Source: Candidatus Borkfalkia stercoripullorum (GTDB taxonomy: Bacteria > Bacillota > Clostridia > Christensenellales > Borkfalkiaceae). Taken from it: a stretch of 62,339 nt of DNA. The notes beneath the pieces were generated by a model. The model did not search any database and was not told where the DNA came from. It saw only the letters and a list, made by a program, of their open reading frames with translations. Positions within the stretch are counted from its first letter, which is position 1. Each line of letters opens with the position of its first letter. Location: the NCBI GenBank assembly GCA_019119395.1, contig DWXC01000023.1:1-62339 (forward strand). The letters are read 5' to 3'. Below, one piece after another: positions 7,189 through 16,900 of the stretch. A program made the translations under genes and the position numbers.

Positions 7189-7761
7189 ATGAGAAAAGAA
7201 GACAAACGCAGCAGAAAAACCATCAAAGCGATACAGGACGCGCTCTTGCGCATGCTGGCCGAAAAGAGATTGTCCGACATTAAAATCGTCGACCTGTGCA
7301 AAAATGCCGACATCAACCGAACGACCTTTTATCTTCACTTCGAAAGCACCGAACAAGTTCTGCTTTCCATCAGGGAAGAAATCGTCAAACGTATATTTGA
7401 CAGCTATAAAGGCAATTCTTTCTTCTATACGCTGGAACATCCGCTCGGTTTCCTCACAACGTGTACCGAAGTGATCTCTTCTTATGACGGGTTCGAAAAC
7501 TTTGTGCGGAATTCATCGGAGGCAGCGTACTTTCTCGAAAAGCTGAAAAAATGTTTTGCCGCGAGAGCTTATGCCGATTTCGTGAACGAAAACGCGGGCT
7601 CGGACGATCATGCGTTTTACATCATCGATTTTATGACGGCGGGCATGCTCGACGTATTCATCGCGTGGCTCCGCTCTGAGCAGGAGACCCCGTTGGAATC
7701 GATACTCGATAAATGCGCGAAACTTTTGTCGGCGGGGCACGAAGCCCTCACCGATCGCTGA
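7189..7761 (+). CDS. TetR/AcrR-family transcriptional regulator
   Basis: 190 residues. The N-terminal helix-turn-helix (about residues 8-55) contains the typical signature region IVDLCKNADINRTTFYLHF, and an all-helical C-terminal ligand domain follows. It resembles the YfiR/DhaS type found in Clostridia. GGAGGG precedes the ATG. It is divergent from ferritin and 92 nt upstream of a glycosyltransferase. Candidate targets are its own promoter, ferritin and the downstream glycolipid genes; none can be decided from sequence. Confidence 0.93.
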   Translation: MRKEDKRSRKTIKAIQDALLRMLAEKRLSDIKIVDLCKNADINRTTFYLHFESTEQVLLSIREEIVKRIFDSYKGNSFFYTLEHPLGFLTTCTEVISSYDGFENFVRNSSEAAYFLEKLKKCFAARAYADFVNENAGSDDHAFYIIDFMTAGMLDVFIAWLRSEQETPLESILDKCAKLLSAGHEALTDR

Positions 7762-7853
7762 CGCATTCCGATCCGAATCGGCCCGCATCAAATCAATAAA
7801 AAATCATACTCCGCCGCGCGCAGCCGCACGGCGGGAGCATCGGAGCGATTTTT

Positions 7854-8999
7854 ATGAAGATTGCGATCATTGCAGACGTACTCGGAGAAGAAAACAACGG
7901 TACCACCATCACGGTCAAAAGACTGATAAAAAACCTGAAAATGCGCGGGCACGACGTGGAAGTCGTTTCCCCGGGCGAAACGGACGAAGAAGGTTTTCAT
8001 TCGGTCGGCAAAAGAGATTTCAAGATATTTAACAATTACGTTAAAAGGAACGGGGTCGAACTCGCCAAGCCGGACGAAGCGCTTTTGAGAAAAGTCATCG
8101 GGGATTGCGACGTCGTACACATCCTGATGCCCTTCAAAATGGGAAAAACGGCGATACGGATCGCAAACGAACTGAAAAAGCCGGTTACGACCGCCTTCCA
8201 CGTACAGCCGGAGAACGTAACGAGCCACGTGGGCCTGCAAAAAAGCAAAACCGCCAACAATTTCCTGTACAAATATTTCTATGAAAGTTTTTACCGCTAT
8301 GCCGAATACATCCACTGCCCCACGCAGTTCATTGCCGACACTTTGAAAAAACACGGCTATGAGGCGGACATGCGCGTCATCTCCAACGGCGTAGACCCGA
8401 TCTACAAACCCGAAAAGGAAGAAAAGCCCGCCGACCTCGAAGGGAAATTCTGCATCCTTACCACGGGAAGGCTCACGAAAGAAAAATGCCAGAGCGATCT
8501 TTTGAAAGCGGTAAAACAGTCCAGATATTCCGATCGGATACAAGTGTTCATCGCGGGAGACGGGCCGCTGCGGAACAAGCTCGAACGGATGGGCAAAAAA
8601 CTACGGAACAGGCCGGAGATAGCCTTTCTCCCCAAGGAGGAACTGGCGAAACGCATCAATTACAGCGATCTGTACGTGCATACATCCTATGCGGAGATCG
8701 AATCGATCGCGTGCGTGGAAGCGATCACCTGCGGCCTGGTTCCCGTCATCGCAAACAGCGAAATGTCCGCCGCCCGTTATTTTGCCCTTTCGGAAGACGA
8801 CCTGTATTCATCGGGCAACATCGGCGCCCTTGCCGAAAAAATAGACCGCATGATCGAAAACCCCCGCCTGCGGAAAGATCTGCGAAGCAGGTATATCGAA
8901 TTTGCGGAACAGTTCCGCATAGAAAAATGCATCGACCGCATGGAGGAGATGTTTGAAGATGCGATCGCACACAGACACCCCGAAAACGCCCGCGGATAA
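7854..8999 (+). CDS. GT4-family glycosyltransferase
   Basis: 381 residues with a GT-B fold. The N-terminal acceptor domain starts MKIAIIADVLGEENNG. In the C-terminal nucleotide-sugar domain, TTGRLTKEKC (near 204) and the ExxE-type motif in SYAEIESIACVEAITCG (near 280) are clear. It is close to the diacylglycerol glycosyltransferases and mannosyltransferases of Firmicutes, so a membrane glycolipid product is plausible, but the sugar and acceptor are not determinable. GGAG lies upstream of the ATG. Its 3' end overlaps the next gene, a small membrane protein. Confidence 0.92.
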   Translation: MKIAIIADVLGEENNGTTITVKRLIKNLKMRGHDVEVVSPGETDEEGFHSVGKRDFKIFNNYVKRNGVELAKPDEALLRKVIGDCDVVHILMPFKMGKTAIRIANELKKPVTTAFHVQPENVTSHVGLQKSKTANNFLYKYFYESFYRYAEYIHCPTQFIADTLKKHGYEADMRVISNGVDPIYKPEKEEKPADLEGKFCILTTGRLTKEKCQSDLLKAVKQSRYSDRIQVFIAGDGPLRNKLERMGKKLRNRPEIAFLPKEELAKRINYSDLYVHTSYAEIESIACVEAITCGLVPVIANSEMSAARYFALSEDDLYSSGNIGALAEKIDRMIENPRLRKDLRSRYIEFAEQFRIEKCIDRMEEMFEDAIAHRHPENARG

Positions 9000-9681
9000 C
9001 TGCGCGGACGAATATCTCCGAAACAGGGAAGATCAGGCGCGCGGCCGCACAAAGCGTAAAAACCTGCCGTTCGATTTCTACAAAGCGGTATACATCTATG
9101 TGCTCGGCGGCCTGACGGGAACGGTTTGGGAAACCCTGCTGAACCTGATGCGGGGGCGCGGTTTCGTGTTCTGCAACGGGAGCATAGCCTCACCCTTCAA
9201 TTTCGTTTACGGTACGGGAGCGCTCGTCATCATCCTGCTTTTGCGCAACAGGGACAAGTGGTGGCAAGTTTTTGCGATCGGCTCCGTCGGCGGCGGCGCC
9301 GTGGAATACGTATTGAGTTTCCTCGAAGAGACGGTGCTCGGTACGCGCTCCTGGGATTACTCGCACAAATTGCTGAACATAAACGGGCGTACGACCGTCC
9401 CCTATATGCTCTTTTGGGGCGTGCTGTGCGTCTTTGTCGTATTCGTCGTATACAAGCCGCTCGACAGGCTTTTGGAATCCCTGCCGAAAAAGGCGATGAA
9501 AACGATCGCGATCGTTTTGGCCTGCTGGATCGCGGCGGATATGCTTTTGACCCTTTCCGCGCTCGTCCGCTATTCCGCAAGGGCGCACGGATTTGCGGCT
9601 CATACCGCGCTCGGGGAACTCATCGACCGCGTTTTCGGCGACGCGTTCATGAAACGGCGCTTCCCCGCAATGAAATTCTGA
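8959..9681 (+). CDS. Putative ABC-transporter type IV membrane protein (PF06541-like)
   Basis: 240 residues. A polar N-tail of about 35 residues precedes four or five membrane segments. Landmarks are a glycine-rich first helix (VLGGLTGTVWETL), CNGSIASPFNFVYG, and WDYSHKLLNINGRTTVPYMLFWG, which match the putative ABC-transporter type IV family (CmpB-like). Function in that family is not established. I place the start at ATG 8959, 10 nt after GGAGGAG; the frame can also begin at TTG 8953. It overlaps the glycosyltransferase by 41 nt, so the two are coupled. Confidence 0.8.
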   Translation: MRSHTDTPKTPADNCADEYLRNREDQARGRTKRKNLPFDFYKAVYIYVLGGLTGTVWETLLNLMRGRGFVFCNGSIASPFNFVYGTGALVIILLLRNRDKWWQVFAIGSVGGGAVEYVLSFLEETVLGTRSWDYSHKLLNINGRTTVPYMLFWGVLCVFVVFVVYKPLDRLLESLPKKAMKTIAIVLACWIAADMLLTLSALVRYSARAHGFAAHTALGELIDRVFGDAFMKRRFPAMKF

Positions 9682-9729
9682 CCACACGATCGCAGTTCCA
9701 TAAAAGTACTTCTCCTTAAAGAGAAAAGA

Positions 9730-9770
9730 GCCCGCTTCGGCGCTTTCAGCGCCGAAGCGGGCTTCTTTTC
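9730..9770 (+). terminator. Bidirectional terminator
   Basis: Perfect 15-bp stem (arms 9730-9744 and 9748-9762) with loop TTC, followed by TTCTTTTC on the plus strand and preceded by an A-rich stretch. It separates the plus-strand glycosyltransferase unit from the convergent DUF1893 gene. Confidence 0.9.
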
Positions 9771-9831
9771 GAATATCTCTCATCGGTCGAGCGCCGCCCC
9801 GCGGCGGGCAGACGCCGTTTTCGAACCTTAT

Positions 9832-10251
9832 TTATCCGTTCGCGCGCAGCTGCGCGAGTTTTTCTTTCAAAGCAATATACGCCCGGGCGGGGTCGGAAAT
9901 ATCCCTCACCGTCGTTTCCATGGGGCAAATACCGTCCCCTTTGCGGTTGACGATGTGCGGAACGAGGTTTTCGCACGCATAAGGAATGCCGTGCGCGCGC
10001 AGGACTTCCGCACCCGCTTCGGAAAGCACTTCCGCCCAGACCTCTTCGATCCCCGCACAGACGAACAGCAGCGCCGCCGCCTTGCCGACGATTTTGTCCG
10101 CAACGGAAAAGCCCGCAAGGTCTTTCCCTTCCCCGATAAATCCCATCATCGGGGAAATGCCGCGATCGTCTCCGACAAGCGTCTGTTCTCCCCTGCATAA
10201 GGCGATCGAATGCCCCGCAAGGAGAGACTTTGCGCGGTCGAGGTCAGTCAT
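9832..10251 (-). CDS. DUF1893-family protein (TM1506-like)
   Basis: 139 residues matching the DUF1893/TM1506 family, which has a cytidine-deaminase-like fold of uncertain function. Recognisable: an N-terminal helix followed by SIALCRGEQTLVGDDRGI, GFIGEGKDLAGFSVADKIVGKAAA (about 37-59), and a C-terminal CPMETTV segment near 109. It overlaps the upstream ECF S-component gene by 8 nt, so it is translated with it, and it is the last gene of the three-gene unit that begins with the aldo/keto reductase. Confidence 0.85.
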   Translation of the reverse strand: MTDLDRAKSLLAGHSIALCRGEQTLVGDDRGISPMMGFIGEGKDLAGFSVADKIVGKAAALLFVCAGIEEVWAEVLSEAGAEVLRAHGIPYACENLVPHIVNRKGDGICPMETTVRDISDPARAYIALKEKLAQLRANG

Positions 10252-10828
10252 CGTTCTTTTCCCTCTTCATGAGCGCGCCGAGCCCCATGACGATGAACGG
10301 CACGAGCACCGCCTGCAAGACGAGCCCCGAAAGCCCCGTCCGGATCTGCGACCAGATCATCGCGGGCGTGAAGGGTGCGACGCCTTGGAATATCACCGAA
10401 AGGAGCAGGAAAAACGCCCTGCCCGAGACCGCCGCCAAAAGGACTGCGGGGAACGCCATCCAGCCGTTTTCGGCGATCTTTTCGGAAAAGAGCCCCGAAA
10501 CGACGGCAAACACCGCCAGTTCCGCCATCATGAACGGAAGGCGCGCCGCGGCGGGCATCGCTTCGCCGAACGCGGACGTGAGCGCAAAACTTGCGAGCGG
10601 GGAAGCCAGCCCCACGCCCAGCCCCCACCACGTGCCGAGCAGGCAGCCGCCCAACAGCACGGGCAGATACATGGGCAGCAGGCGCACACCGCCCGAAGCG
10701 CCCGCCGCGAGGTGTACGAGCTGCGGCAAAAGCACCGCGAGCGCCACCACGCCGAGCGCGACGAGCGATTTGACCGTAATTTTTACTTTCAACGATGCGC
10801 CCCTGCGGGCGAGTACGCTTTCCAACAT
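10244..10828 (-). CDS. ECF transporter S component
   Basis: 194 residues with about six hydrophobic segments and the glycine-rich, positively flanked layout of energy-coupling-factor substrate-binding proteins (for example PMYLPVLLGGCLLGTWWG near 52-69, the usual P-V-ll-aG-yl motif). It would bind a vitamin or metal and use a shared EcfAAT module encoded elsewhere. The substrate is unknown; its neighbours (AKR, DUF1893) do not reveal it. AAGGAGAA precedes the ATG. Confidence 0.75.
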   Translation of the reverse strand: MLESVLARRGASLKVKITVKSLVALGVVALAVLLPQLVHLAAGASGGVRLLPMYLPVLLGGCLLGTWWGLGVGLASPLASFALTSAFGEAMPAAARLPFMMAELAVFAVVSGLFSEKIAENGWMAFPAVLLAAVSGRAFFLLLSVIFQGVAPFTPAMIWSQIRTGLSGLVLQAVLVPFIVMGLGALMKREKNDD

Positions 10829-10871
10829 AACCTTTTCTCCTTTATTGCCCGAACGGCGAACGCCGCCCGCT

Positions 10872-11966
10872 TTATTTACCGAAATATGCGGCGATCTCCT
10901 TCATGCGCGACGTCTGATCCGCGCGGAAAGGGCAGCGCCTGTTGCAATGCCCGCACCCGATGCAGTCGGCAGCGGTCTTTGCCAGATTTTTATAATGATC
11001 GGCGGCGAGCGCATCGCCCGCGCGCGCCAGATCGTAATATTTGTTGACCGTTCCCACGTCTATCCCCGCGGGGCAGGGCTTGCAGTGGTTGCAGTACACG
11101 CATTTGCCCGCCGCGTCCTGCGGGGCGAACGTACCGATGACCGAATAATCCTTTTCCTCTTCGGAAGCGGAAAAATATCCGAGCACGCGTTTCAGATCGT
11201 CTTTACCGCGAACGCCCGGAAGCACCGTGAGCACGCCCGGTTTATCCAGCGCGTAGCGGATGCACTGGTATTCGGTGAGCGCCCTTCCGAACGGCGAGGT
11301 TTTCGCGTTCAGAAGCTGCCCGCCCGAAAAAGCCTTCATCACGGAAATGCCCACGCCTTCCTTCTCGCAGCGGCGGTACAGCCGCATGCGCTCTTCGGCG
11401 CCGCCGTTGGCAAAGTCGCCGTGATGATAATCGTAGCCGGGATTGATGCTGAACATGAGCATGTCGACGAGCCCCGTGTCCAATATTTTTTCCGCAACGG
11501 CGGGAACGTGCGAAGAGAGCCCGATGTGCCGCGCGACCCCCTGCTCTTTCAGCCCGAGCAAAAAGCCGAGCGCGCCGTTTTTGCGGTAACGCTCCCAGTC
11601 GTTCTCCTCGTCGATGCAGTGAATGAACGCGTAATCGATGTGATCCGTCTTTAAGTTTTTCAGCTGCCACTCGACGCTGCGCTTTACGGCGTCTCCGTCC
11701 GTCGTCCAGCCGTATTCCCCCGCGGAATAGTCCGCGCCGAAATGCAGTTGATACAGCACTTTATCGCGCACGCCCGCAAAGGCGCTGCCGAACGCGGGAA
11801 ACGTTTTCGCGTTACTCGTGGCAAGATCGTAATAATTGACGCCGCTTTCGTAGGCTGACGCGAGCGTATCCGCCATCTCCTTCGGGTCTGCCTCGCAGAT
11901 CGCTGACGTGCCGAAGCCGATGACGCCGATACGATCGCCCGTACGGCGGTTGACGCGGTATTCCAT
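10872..11966 (-). CDS. Aldo/keto reductase with two [4Fe-4S] motifs
   Basis: 364 residues. The N-terminal TIM-barrel aldo/keto reductase domain (about 1-275) carries YYDLATSNAKTF, a D-x4-Y-like catalytic region, then LKTDHIDYAFIHC and HIGLSSH. The C-terminal ferredoxin-like part has CVYCNHCKPC (about 303-312) and CIGCGHCNRRCP (about 340-351), the two iron-sulfur ligand sets. This is the family of Fe-S oxidoreductases fused to AKR domains that is common in anaerobes; the substrate is unknown. It is the first gene of a three-gene unit with its own promoter. Confidence 0.93.
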   Translation of the reverse strand: MEYRVNRRTGDRIGVIGFGTSAICEADPKEMADTLASAYESGVNYYDLATSNAKTFPAFGSAFAGVRDKVLYQLHFGADYSAGEYGWTTDGDAVKRSVEWQLKNLKTDHIDYAFIHCIDEENDWERYRKNGALGFLLGLKEQGVARHIGLSSHVPAVAEKILDTGLVDMLMFSINPGYDYHHGDFANGGAEERMRLYRRCEKEGVGISVMKAFSGGQLLNAKTSPFGRALTEYQCIRYALDKPGVLTVLPGVRGKDDLKRVLGYFSASEEEKDYSVIGTFAPQDAAGKCVYCNHCKPCPAGIDVGTVNKYYDLARAGDALAADHYKNLAKTAADCIGCGHCNRRCPFRADQTSRMKEIAAYFGK

Positions 11967-11985
11967 ACCCTTACACCTCGGCGCT

Positions 11986-12014
11986 ATTATAGCACAGGGA
12001 AAGCGATATGTCTA
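11986..12014 (-). promoter_or_regulatory. Promoter of the AKR-ECF-DUF1893 unit
   Basis: TAGACA (12009-12014), 17 nt, TATAAT (11986-11991), about 20 nt upstream of the AKR start. It separates this unit from the end of the ten-gene operon; I found no convincing T-tailed terminator in 12015-12077. Confidence 0.75.
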
Positions 12015-12077
12015 ATGCTTATTTGTTATCGCGCGCCATGCGCGGCGGCTATAACGGCAGACGCGGCCATGCGGAAA

Positions 12078-13232
12078 TCAGCGGAAATCCTCGTACTCTT
12101 TCAGAAGTTCCGCGGAGATGCTCGGCGGGATCTTTTTGAAAGCGCGCTCGAACATGTCGCGCGTGAGCGGGATGGGCGAAGCAGATTTTGCCGCCTGCAA
12201 TTGTTCGAGGGCGAGGCGGCACGCCTCTTCGATGATGCCGCAGATATCCGCCGCGGAATAATACGCGTCGCGCACGGATACGCGGCCGAGCGACGTCTCC
12301 CTGACCGTCGAGCGTTCGGTCATATCCAGAACGTCCTCCGCGGTCACGCCGTCGAGCGCGATCCCTTCGAGTTTGGACGAAATGATGGCGCGCTTGGCTT
12401 CCAGATCGGGCGGAGTCACGTGGATAAGATGGGAAAAACGCTTGTAGCGCAGGTATGCGGGGTCGATCACGTCGGGGCGGTTGGTCGCGGCGATCATGAT
12501 GCGCTTGGAACCGTCCACGCCGAAGCCGTTGATGCGCTGCAAAAGCTCGGTCGTGACCGCCGCCTTATAGTCCTTCGTGTCCTGCGTGCGGCGGCTGAAT
12601 ATGGACTCGCATTCGTCCACGAACAATATCGCGCCGTCGGGGCAGGCGTCGATCTCCTGAAAGATCTGTTTGACCGCCTGTTCCGATTCCCCCACATACG
12701 ATTTGAAGATGTCCGCGGGGGTGACGATGAACAGGGGCAGGTTCATGGCGTTGGCGATCGCCTCGGCGAACATGGTTTTGCCCGTACCGGGCGCGCCGTA
12801 CATGAGCATGCCCAGGCCGCCTTCCAGCTTGTAATATTTGAGGATATCGGGGTTCTGCGCCATGAACATGAAACTCATGACGAGTTTTTTTACGTTTTCA
12901 AGCCCCTTTACGTCGTCGAACGTCGTATCGGGCACGCGGCTGGTGATGACCGAACCGTACCTTGCCGCGGCCTCGGTGAGTTGTTTGCACTGCTCGTCGT
13001 ACTTTTTGTGTTTGTCCTCGTCGGTCACCCTTTGAGAAAGGGTGCGCGCGATCTGCGCCGCGTGCAAATATTCCGCGCGCAGTTGCTGTTTTTCCTCGTC
13101 GCGGATGTCGTTTTTGTCCTTCCTGCCGCCTTTAAGAGAACGGATTTTTGCGATGCTCTCGTTATAATCCTTTTCCAGTTTTTCGACCGAATCCGTCTTT
13201 TCGTTTTTGGGGGCGCGTCCTATTCCTGCCAT
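12078..13232 (-). CDS. Vps4/katanin-like AAA ATPase with MIT-like N-terminus
   Basis: 384 residues. A helical N-terminal region (about 10-95) is followed by a single AAA domain of the meiotic/Vps4 clade: TTFDDVKGLENVK (103-115), Walker A GAPGTGKT (146-153), pore loop KSYVGESE (177-184), Walker B ILFVDE (202-207), sensor-1 AATNRPDVID, and YYSAADICGIIEEA matching the GySGxDI helix. The last helix, about 353-384 (FERAFKKIPPSIS...LLKEYEDF), resembles the Vps4 C-terminal helix. The N-terminus looks like a helical hairpin of MIT type, though this is weaker. Such ATPases thread or disassemble protein polymers. It is the last gene of the ten-gene operon, 12 nt after a helical protein that may be its substrate. 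Confidence 0.85.
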   Translation of the reverse strand: MAGIGRAPKNEKTDSVEKLEKDYNESIAKIRSLKGGRKDKNDIRDEEKQQLRAEYLHAAQIARTLSQRVTDEDKHKKYDEQCKQLTEAAARYGSVITSRVPDTTFDDVKGLENVKKLVMSFMFMAQNPDILKYYKLEGGLGMLMYGAPGTGKTMFAEAIANAMNLPLFIVTPADIFKSYVGESEQAVKQIFQEIDACPDGAILFVDECESIFSRRTQDTKDYKAAVTTELLQRINGFGVDGSKRIMIAATNRPDVIDPAYLRYKRFSHLIHVTPPDLEAKRAIISSKLEGIALDGVTAEDVLDMTERSTVRETSLGRVSVRDAYYSAADICGIIEEACRLALEQLQAAKSASPIPLTRDMFERAFKKIPPSISAELLKEYEDFR

Positions 13233-13244
13233 ACACGTTCCCCC

Positions 13245-13958
13245 TTACAGAATGTCGCTGATGTCGTCCACGCCGCCCTGCGGAGCGCCGCCGGGCGCGG
13301 GCGCGTCCGGCGTTACGCCCTCTTCGCCGCGCGCTTTGAGCATTTCGGCGATGAGCGTCTGCGCCTTGCTCGGCCCTGCGGGCGCGGGCACGGCCTTGCC
13401 CTGCGCGATGCGCTTTTCTTCTTTCAGCCTGCGCTTTTCGTCGCGCTTGTTCATGGTAAAGCGCATCCTCTCGCACGAGGAACGCAGCGCCTGCATGATG
13501 TCCTGTGCCATCTGCTGCTGGCCGAGGATGTTGTCGATCGCGACGGTCATGCGGTTGCGGTTGTTGCGGATGACCTTGCGGATGCGGCGCTTCCTCTTCC
13601 AGCGGGAAAAGAACCCGTAATTTTCTTTGAGGGAATCTTCCTGCAGCATGGTGTCGAAATTGATCGCCGAGTCGATAAAACTGATCGCCTCGAACATACA
13701 GCTCATCGCCACGTTGATCGCGGTGAGCATTTTGATGACGTCCTTCATTTCCAGCGCCACGTCGAGGAAAGACAGCATCATCTGCGAGCGGAAATCTTCC
13801 TGCCCGTATTCGAGGATGAAGTCCACCGTCTTGTTCGCGAGGTCTACGATCTTCTGGTCGAGGTCGCGGCTGCGCTGTTCGCGGGCGCGTTCCTGCTTTT
13901 TCTTTTCGGCGATCTTCTCGTAATCGCCGAAGGTATCGTGTTCTTTCTGTTTCGGCAT
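13245..13958 (-). CDS. Helical protein, candidate partner of the Vps4-like ATPase
   Basis: 237 residues, unrecognised. Predicted features: a highly charged N-terminus (about 1-35), several amphipathic helices (about 36-110), a basic patch RWKRKRRIRK near 124, another charged helix (about 140-185), then a Pro/Ala/Gly-rich linker and an acidic-hydrophobic end, DDISDIL. A helical core, a flexible linker and a short acidic-hydrophobic tail is the layout seen in ESCRT-III-type substrates of Vps4, but I see no diagnostic sequence match. The gene lies 19 nt after the helicase and 12 nt before the AAA ATPase. Confidence 0.75.
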   Translation of the reverse strand: MPKQKEHDTFGDYEKIAEKKKQERAREQRSRDLDQKIVDLANKTVDFILEYGQEDFRSQMMLSFLDVALEMKDVIKMLTAINVAMSCMFEAISFIDSAINFDTMLQEDSLKENYGFFSRWKRKRRIRKVIRNNRNRMTVAIDNILGQQQMAQDIMQALRSSCERMRFTMNKRDEKRRLKEEKRIAQGKAVPAPAGPSKAQTLIAEMLKARGEEGVTPDAPAPGGAPQGGVDDISDIL

Positions 13959-13977
13959 GATTTTACTCCTTATCAGA

Positions 13978-16900
13978 TCATTTTACATATTTTCCGATCG
14001 CCGCGGCGAGCGACTCGCGCTCCGCTTCGGCGTTGTCGATCCAGTCGTGCGCGCAGATCCTGTGCAGGTTCCAGCCGCAGTCTTTGAGCGTCTGCACATA
14101 GCGCATGTTGTAGTCGAGATAATTGTATTTTCCGCCCGTCGGCTTTTCGCACCACACGCCGAGCTGCGCTTCGCCCAAATCCGCGGAAAGCACCGCGATC
14201 GGCATGCGCACCGAGCCTTCGGTGACGCCGTAACCGCACACGATGCGCTCCTTTGCCACCCCGCACGACTCGATGAAGTCCGCAACGCTGCGGATAAAGC
14301 CCTTGCCGGGCTCTTCCGAGACGAACTGATCCCTGCCGCCCCCGCCGAACCTGCGGGAAAGCATGAGATAGTCGCGGATGTAAGAGACGCTCTCCGCGGT
14401 GATCTCCTCGGGCTCGACCGAATGGATGACCGTCACCCCGTATTGCGCGCGCGTGACGGCCACGTTGAAGATGCACTTGCCCAGTTTGTCGCGGTTGAGC
14501 TGACCGAAACTGTTCACGACCTTCCCCTCCGCCGTTTTGCCGTAAGTCAGAGAGAGGATGAGCTGCGCGGTCTCCTGCCCCTGCACCGTCTCGATGGTCT
14601 TGAAGAAGGCGAGCTTTTCGGGCACGTCGCCGAAATGCGCGATGGCGCGCGTCAGTTTCGCGTTCAGTTCCCTGTCCGCGCGGACGAGTTTTTTGATGCA
14701 CTCGATCTGCTCTTCCCCGAAGGCAACCACGCCGAACGATCGGGTGAGTTCCTCTTTCTTTTCGTCGTAAAAGCATTCGAAATGCGAGCGGAGACATTCG
14801 AGGACTTTCTGCGCTTCCGCGAGGTTCACGCCCTTTTCGCACCTGCCCTCGGGCACGTATATATCCGTAAACCCGAGCCCCGTTTTGTGCGGAACGGGCG
14901 CGGGGAACGTGCGCATCGAAGGATAAAATTCTTTCTGCGAAAAGGCGATGAGCGACTCCGTTTTGCTCCTGTAATGGCAGACGAGTTCCTCGGCGCGGAA
15001 GGCGCGGTTGCGCAGGGCGAGCGTGAGTGCGGAAAGTTCCGGTTCGAGCACGAAACTCTCCGACCCGTCCTCGGCGGTCACGCGCTTTTCGTATTTGGAA
15101 ACGAAGTGCTTGATCGGCGGCATCTGCCACTCGTCGCCCACGATGACGCACTGCTTCGAGCGGAAAAGGACGGGCAGAAGGTTTACGGGTTCGAGCTGGC
15201 TCGCCTCGTCCACGATCACCGCGTCGAAATTTTCATACTCCTCCGGGCGGAACAGAACGCTCGCCGTGGAGGGAGAGAGGATAAAGCATTTTTTGAGTTT
15301 GAGTATCGGCCCCGCATATTTTTTAAAAAGGGAACGCAGGGTCGAAGAAGGATCGCGCTCGGACGCGAGGAAAGCGAAATCGGGGTCGTCCGCGTCGATG
15401 CGCGCCATGCACCTTCCTTCGATGAGGGAGACGTCGGCCTTCTCTTCCTTTTTCTCCGCCGCCGCAAAATTCGCGAGGCTCCTGGCGACGTTTTTGCCCA
15501 GCCCGTTGCGCAAAAGCCCCATCGCCGCCATGCGCGCGGCGATGGCGAGCGCGTAAAAGGAATGTTCGAAGATCTCCGCAAACGTGCCCTCGTGCGCAGG
15601 GTCGCCCTTTTCGAAAGGCGCGAAAAATTCCCGTATCGGGAGCGCGTTTTTCGGGTCGTTTAAGATCGCGCCGTAACGGAGCGAAGCGGAAAGCACCCGC
15701 CTGTCGTCCGCCTCGCGCGCAAACACGGCGAGGTCGCCCGCGAGCAGTTCCGACGGCGCCGAATAGCCGCTTCGGAAAAACTTTTCGCCGAATGCGGCAA
15801 GGCCCGAGGAGAGCGCTTCGAGCGTTTTCCCCAGCCCCTGCGCCCCGCGCAGGGCTTTCGCCGTTTCCAGATTTTTCTCGGGCGGGCGGGAAGCGAACGG
15901 GACGGACGCAAACAGAGAGCGGAGCGCGAGCGCCGCGCACGCCGATTTTTCGGCCGCCGCGTCTGTCGGCAGGGCCGCACCGACCCTGTCAAAGAGTGCG
16001 GAAAGCGCCTTTTTGAGGTCGGCCTCCGCGAGAGCCGCGCGGCAGGCGGCGACGGCCTGCCCTATCGTACCATCCGTTTCGGCACGTATGCACGCAGCGA
16101 AACCGGACACCGCTTTTTGCGCCGCGCACGCTTCTTCGAGGAACGCCTGTACGGGCATGCCCGCGCGCTTCGCGGCCGCGTCGGCGGCGAAAACGGCGGC
16201 GAGTTGTTCTTTTTCCAGTTTCCTGCGGAAAATTTTGAAAACGAGCAATGCGTTCTTTTCCGCTTCCTCCGCGCAGCGGAGCGCCTCTTTGAAATTGCAG
16301 ACCGCTTCCACCGCTTCGGAAAACTCCGCGCCGCCCGTAAAACTCATCGCGGAAATTTTTTCGTACGCTTTTTTCGCCTTGAAGTCGAAGGTTTTCGGCT
16401 TCTTCGCGCCGCCCCTGTATTTCGCGAGCGGCGCATACGCCGCGGCGATAAATTCCGCCTCGCTGCGGCACGCATCTTCCGAAATCACCCTGCGCGCTTC
16501 GTAGAGATACTTCTCTCCCCGAGCTTTGAGTTCTTCGTTTTTCTGCGCGAGCGAAGAGAGGAGCGCAAGATCCCCTTCCCGCAGAAAGTTTCCGTTTTCC
16601 GCATAAAAGAGGTGTGCGCCGCCGCAGACGAGGGAAAATTCTTCAAAGGTGAGGAGCTCCGCCGGGCCGAACCCCGCCGCGGGCAGAGCCGCGCGCGCGC
16701 CGGCCTCGTCTTTCAGAGACGCTTTTTGATCCCCGGCGGCGCGTTTTGCAAAGAGATACGCCGCGAGCGCGTCGGAGAGTTTGCCGCACTCCTTTTCGAT
16801 CCCCTTTGCGGAGAGCAGGGCGCGTTCCGCGTCTTCGCCGAGCGGAGAAGATATGACGGCGCGCACGTCCTGCACGCGGGCGTTTTCGCACTCGCCCAGG

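Noticed and set aside
12015..14087. Large plus-strand reading frame of 690 codons
   Set aside because: Lies antiparallel to the AAA and helical genes; GC-rich shadow with His/Arg/Phe-rich composition and no domain.
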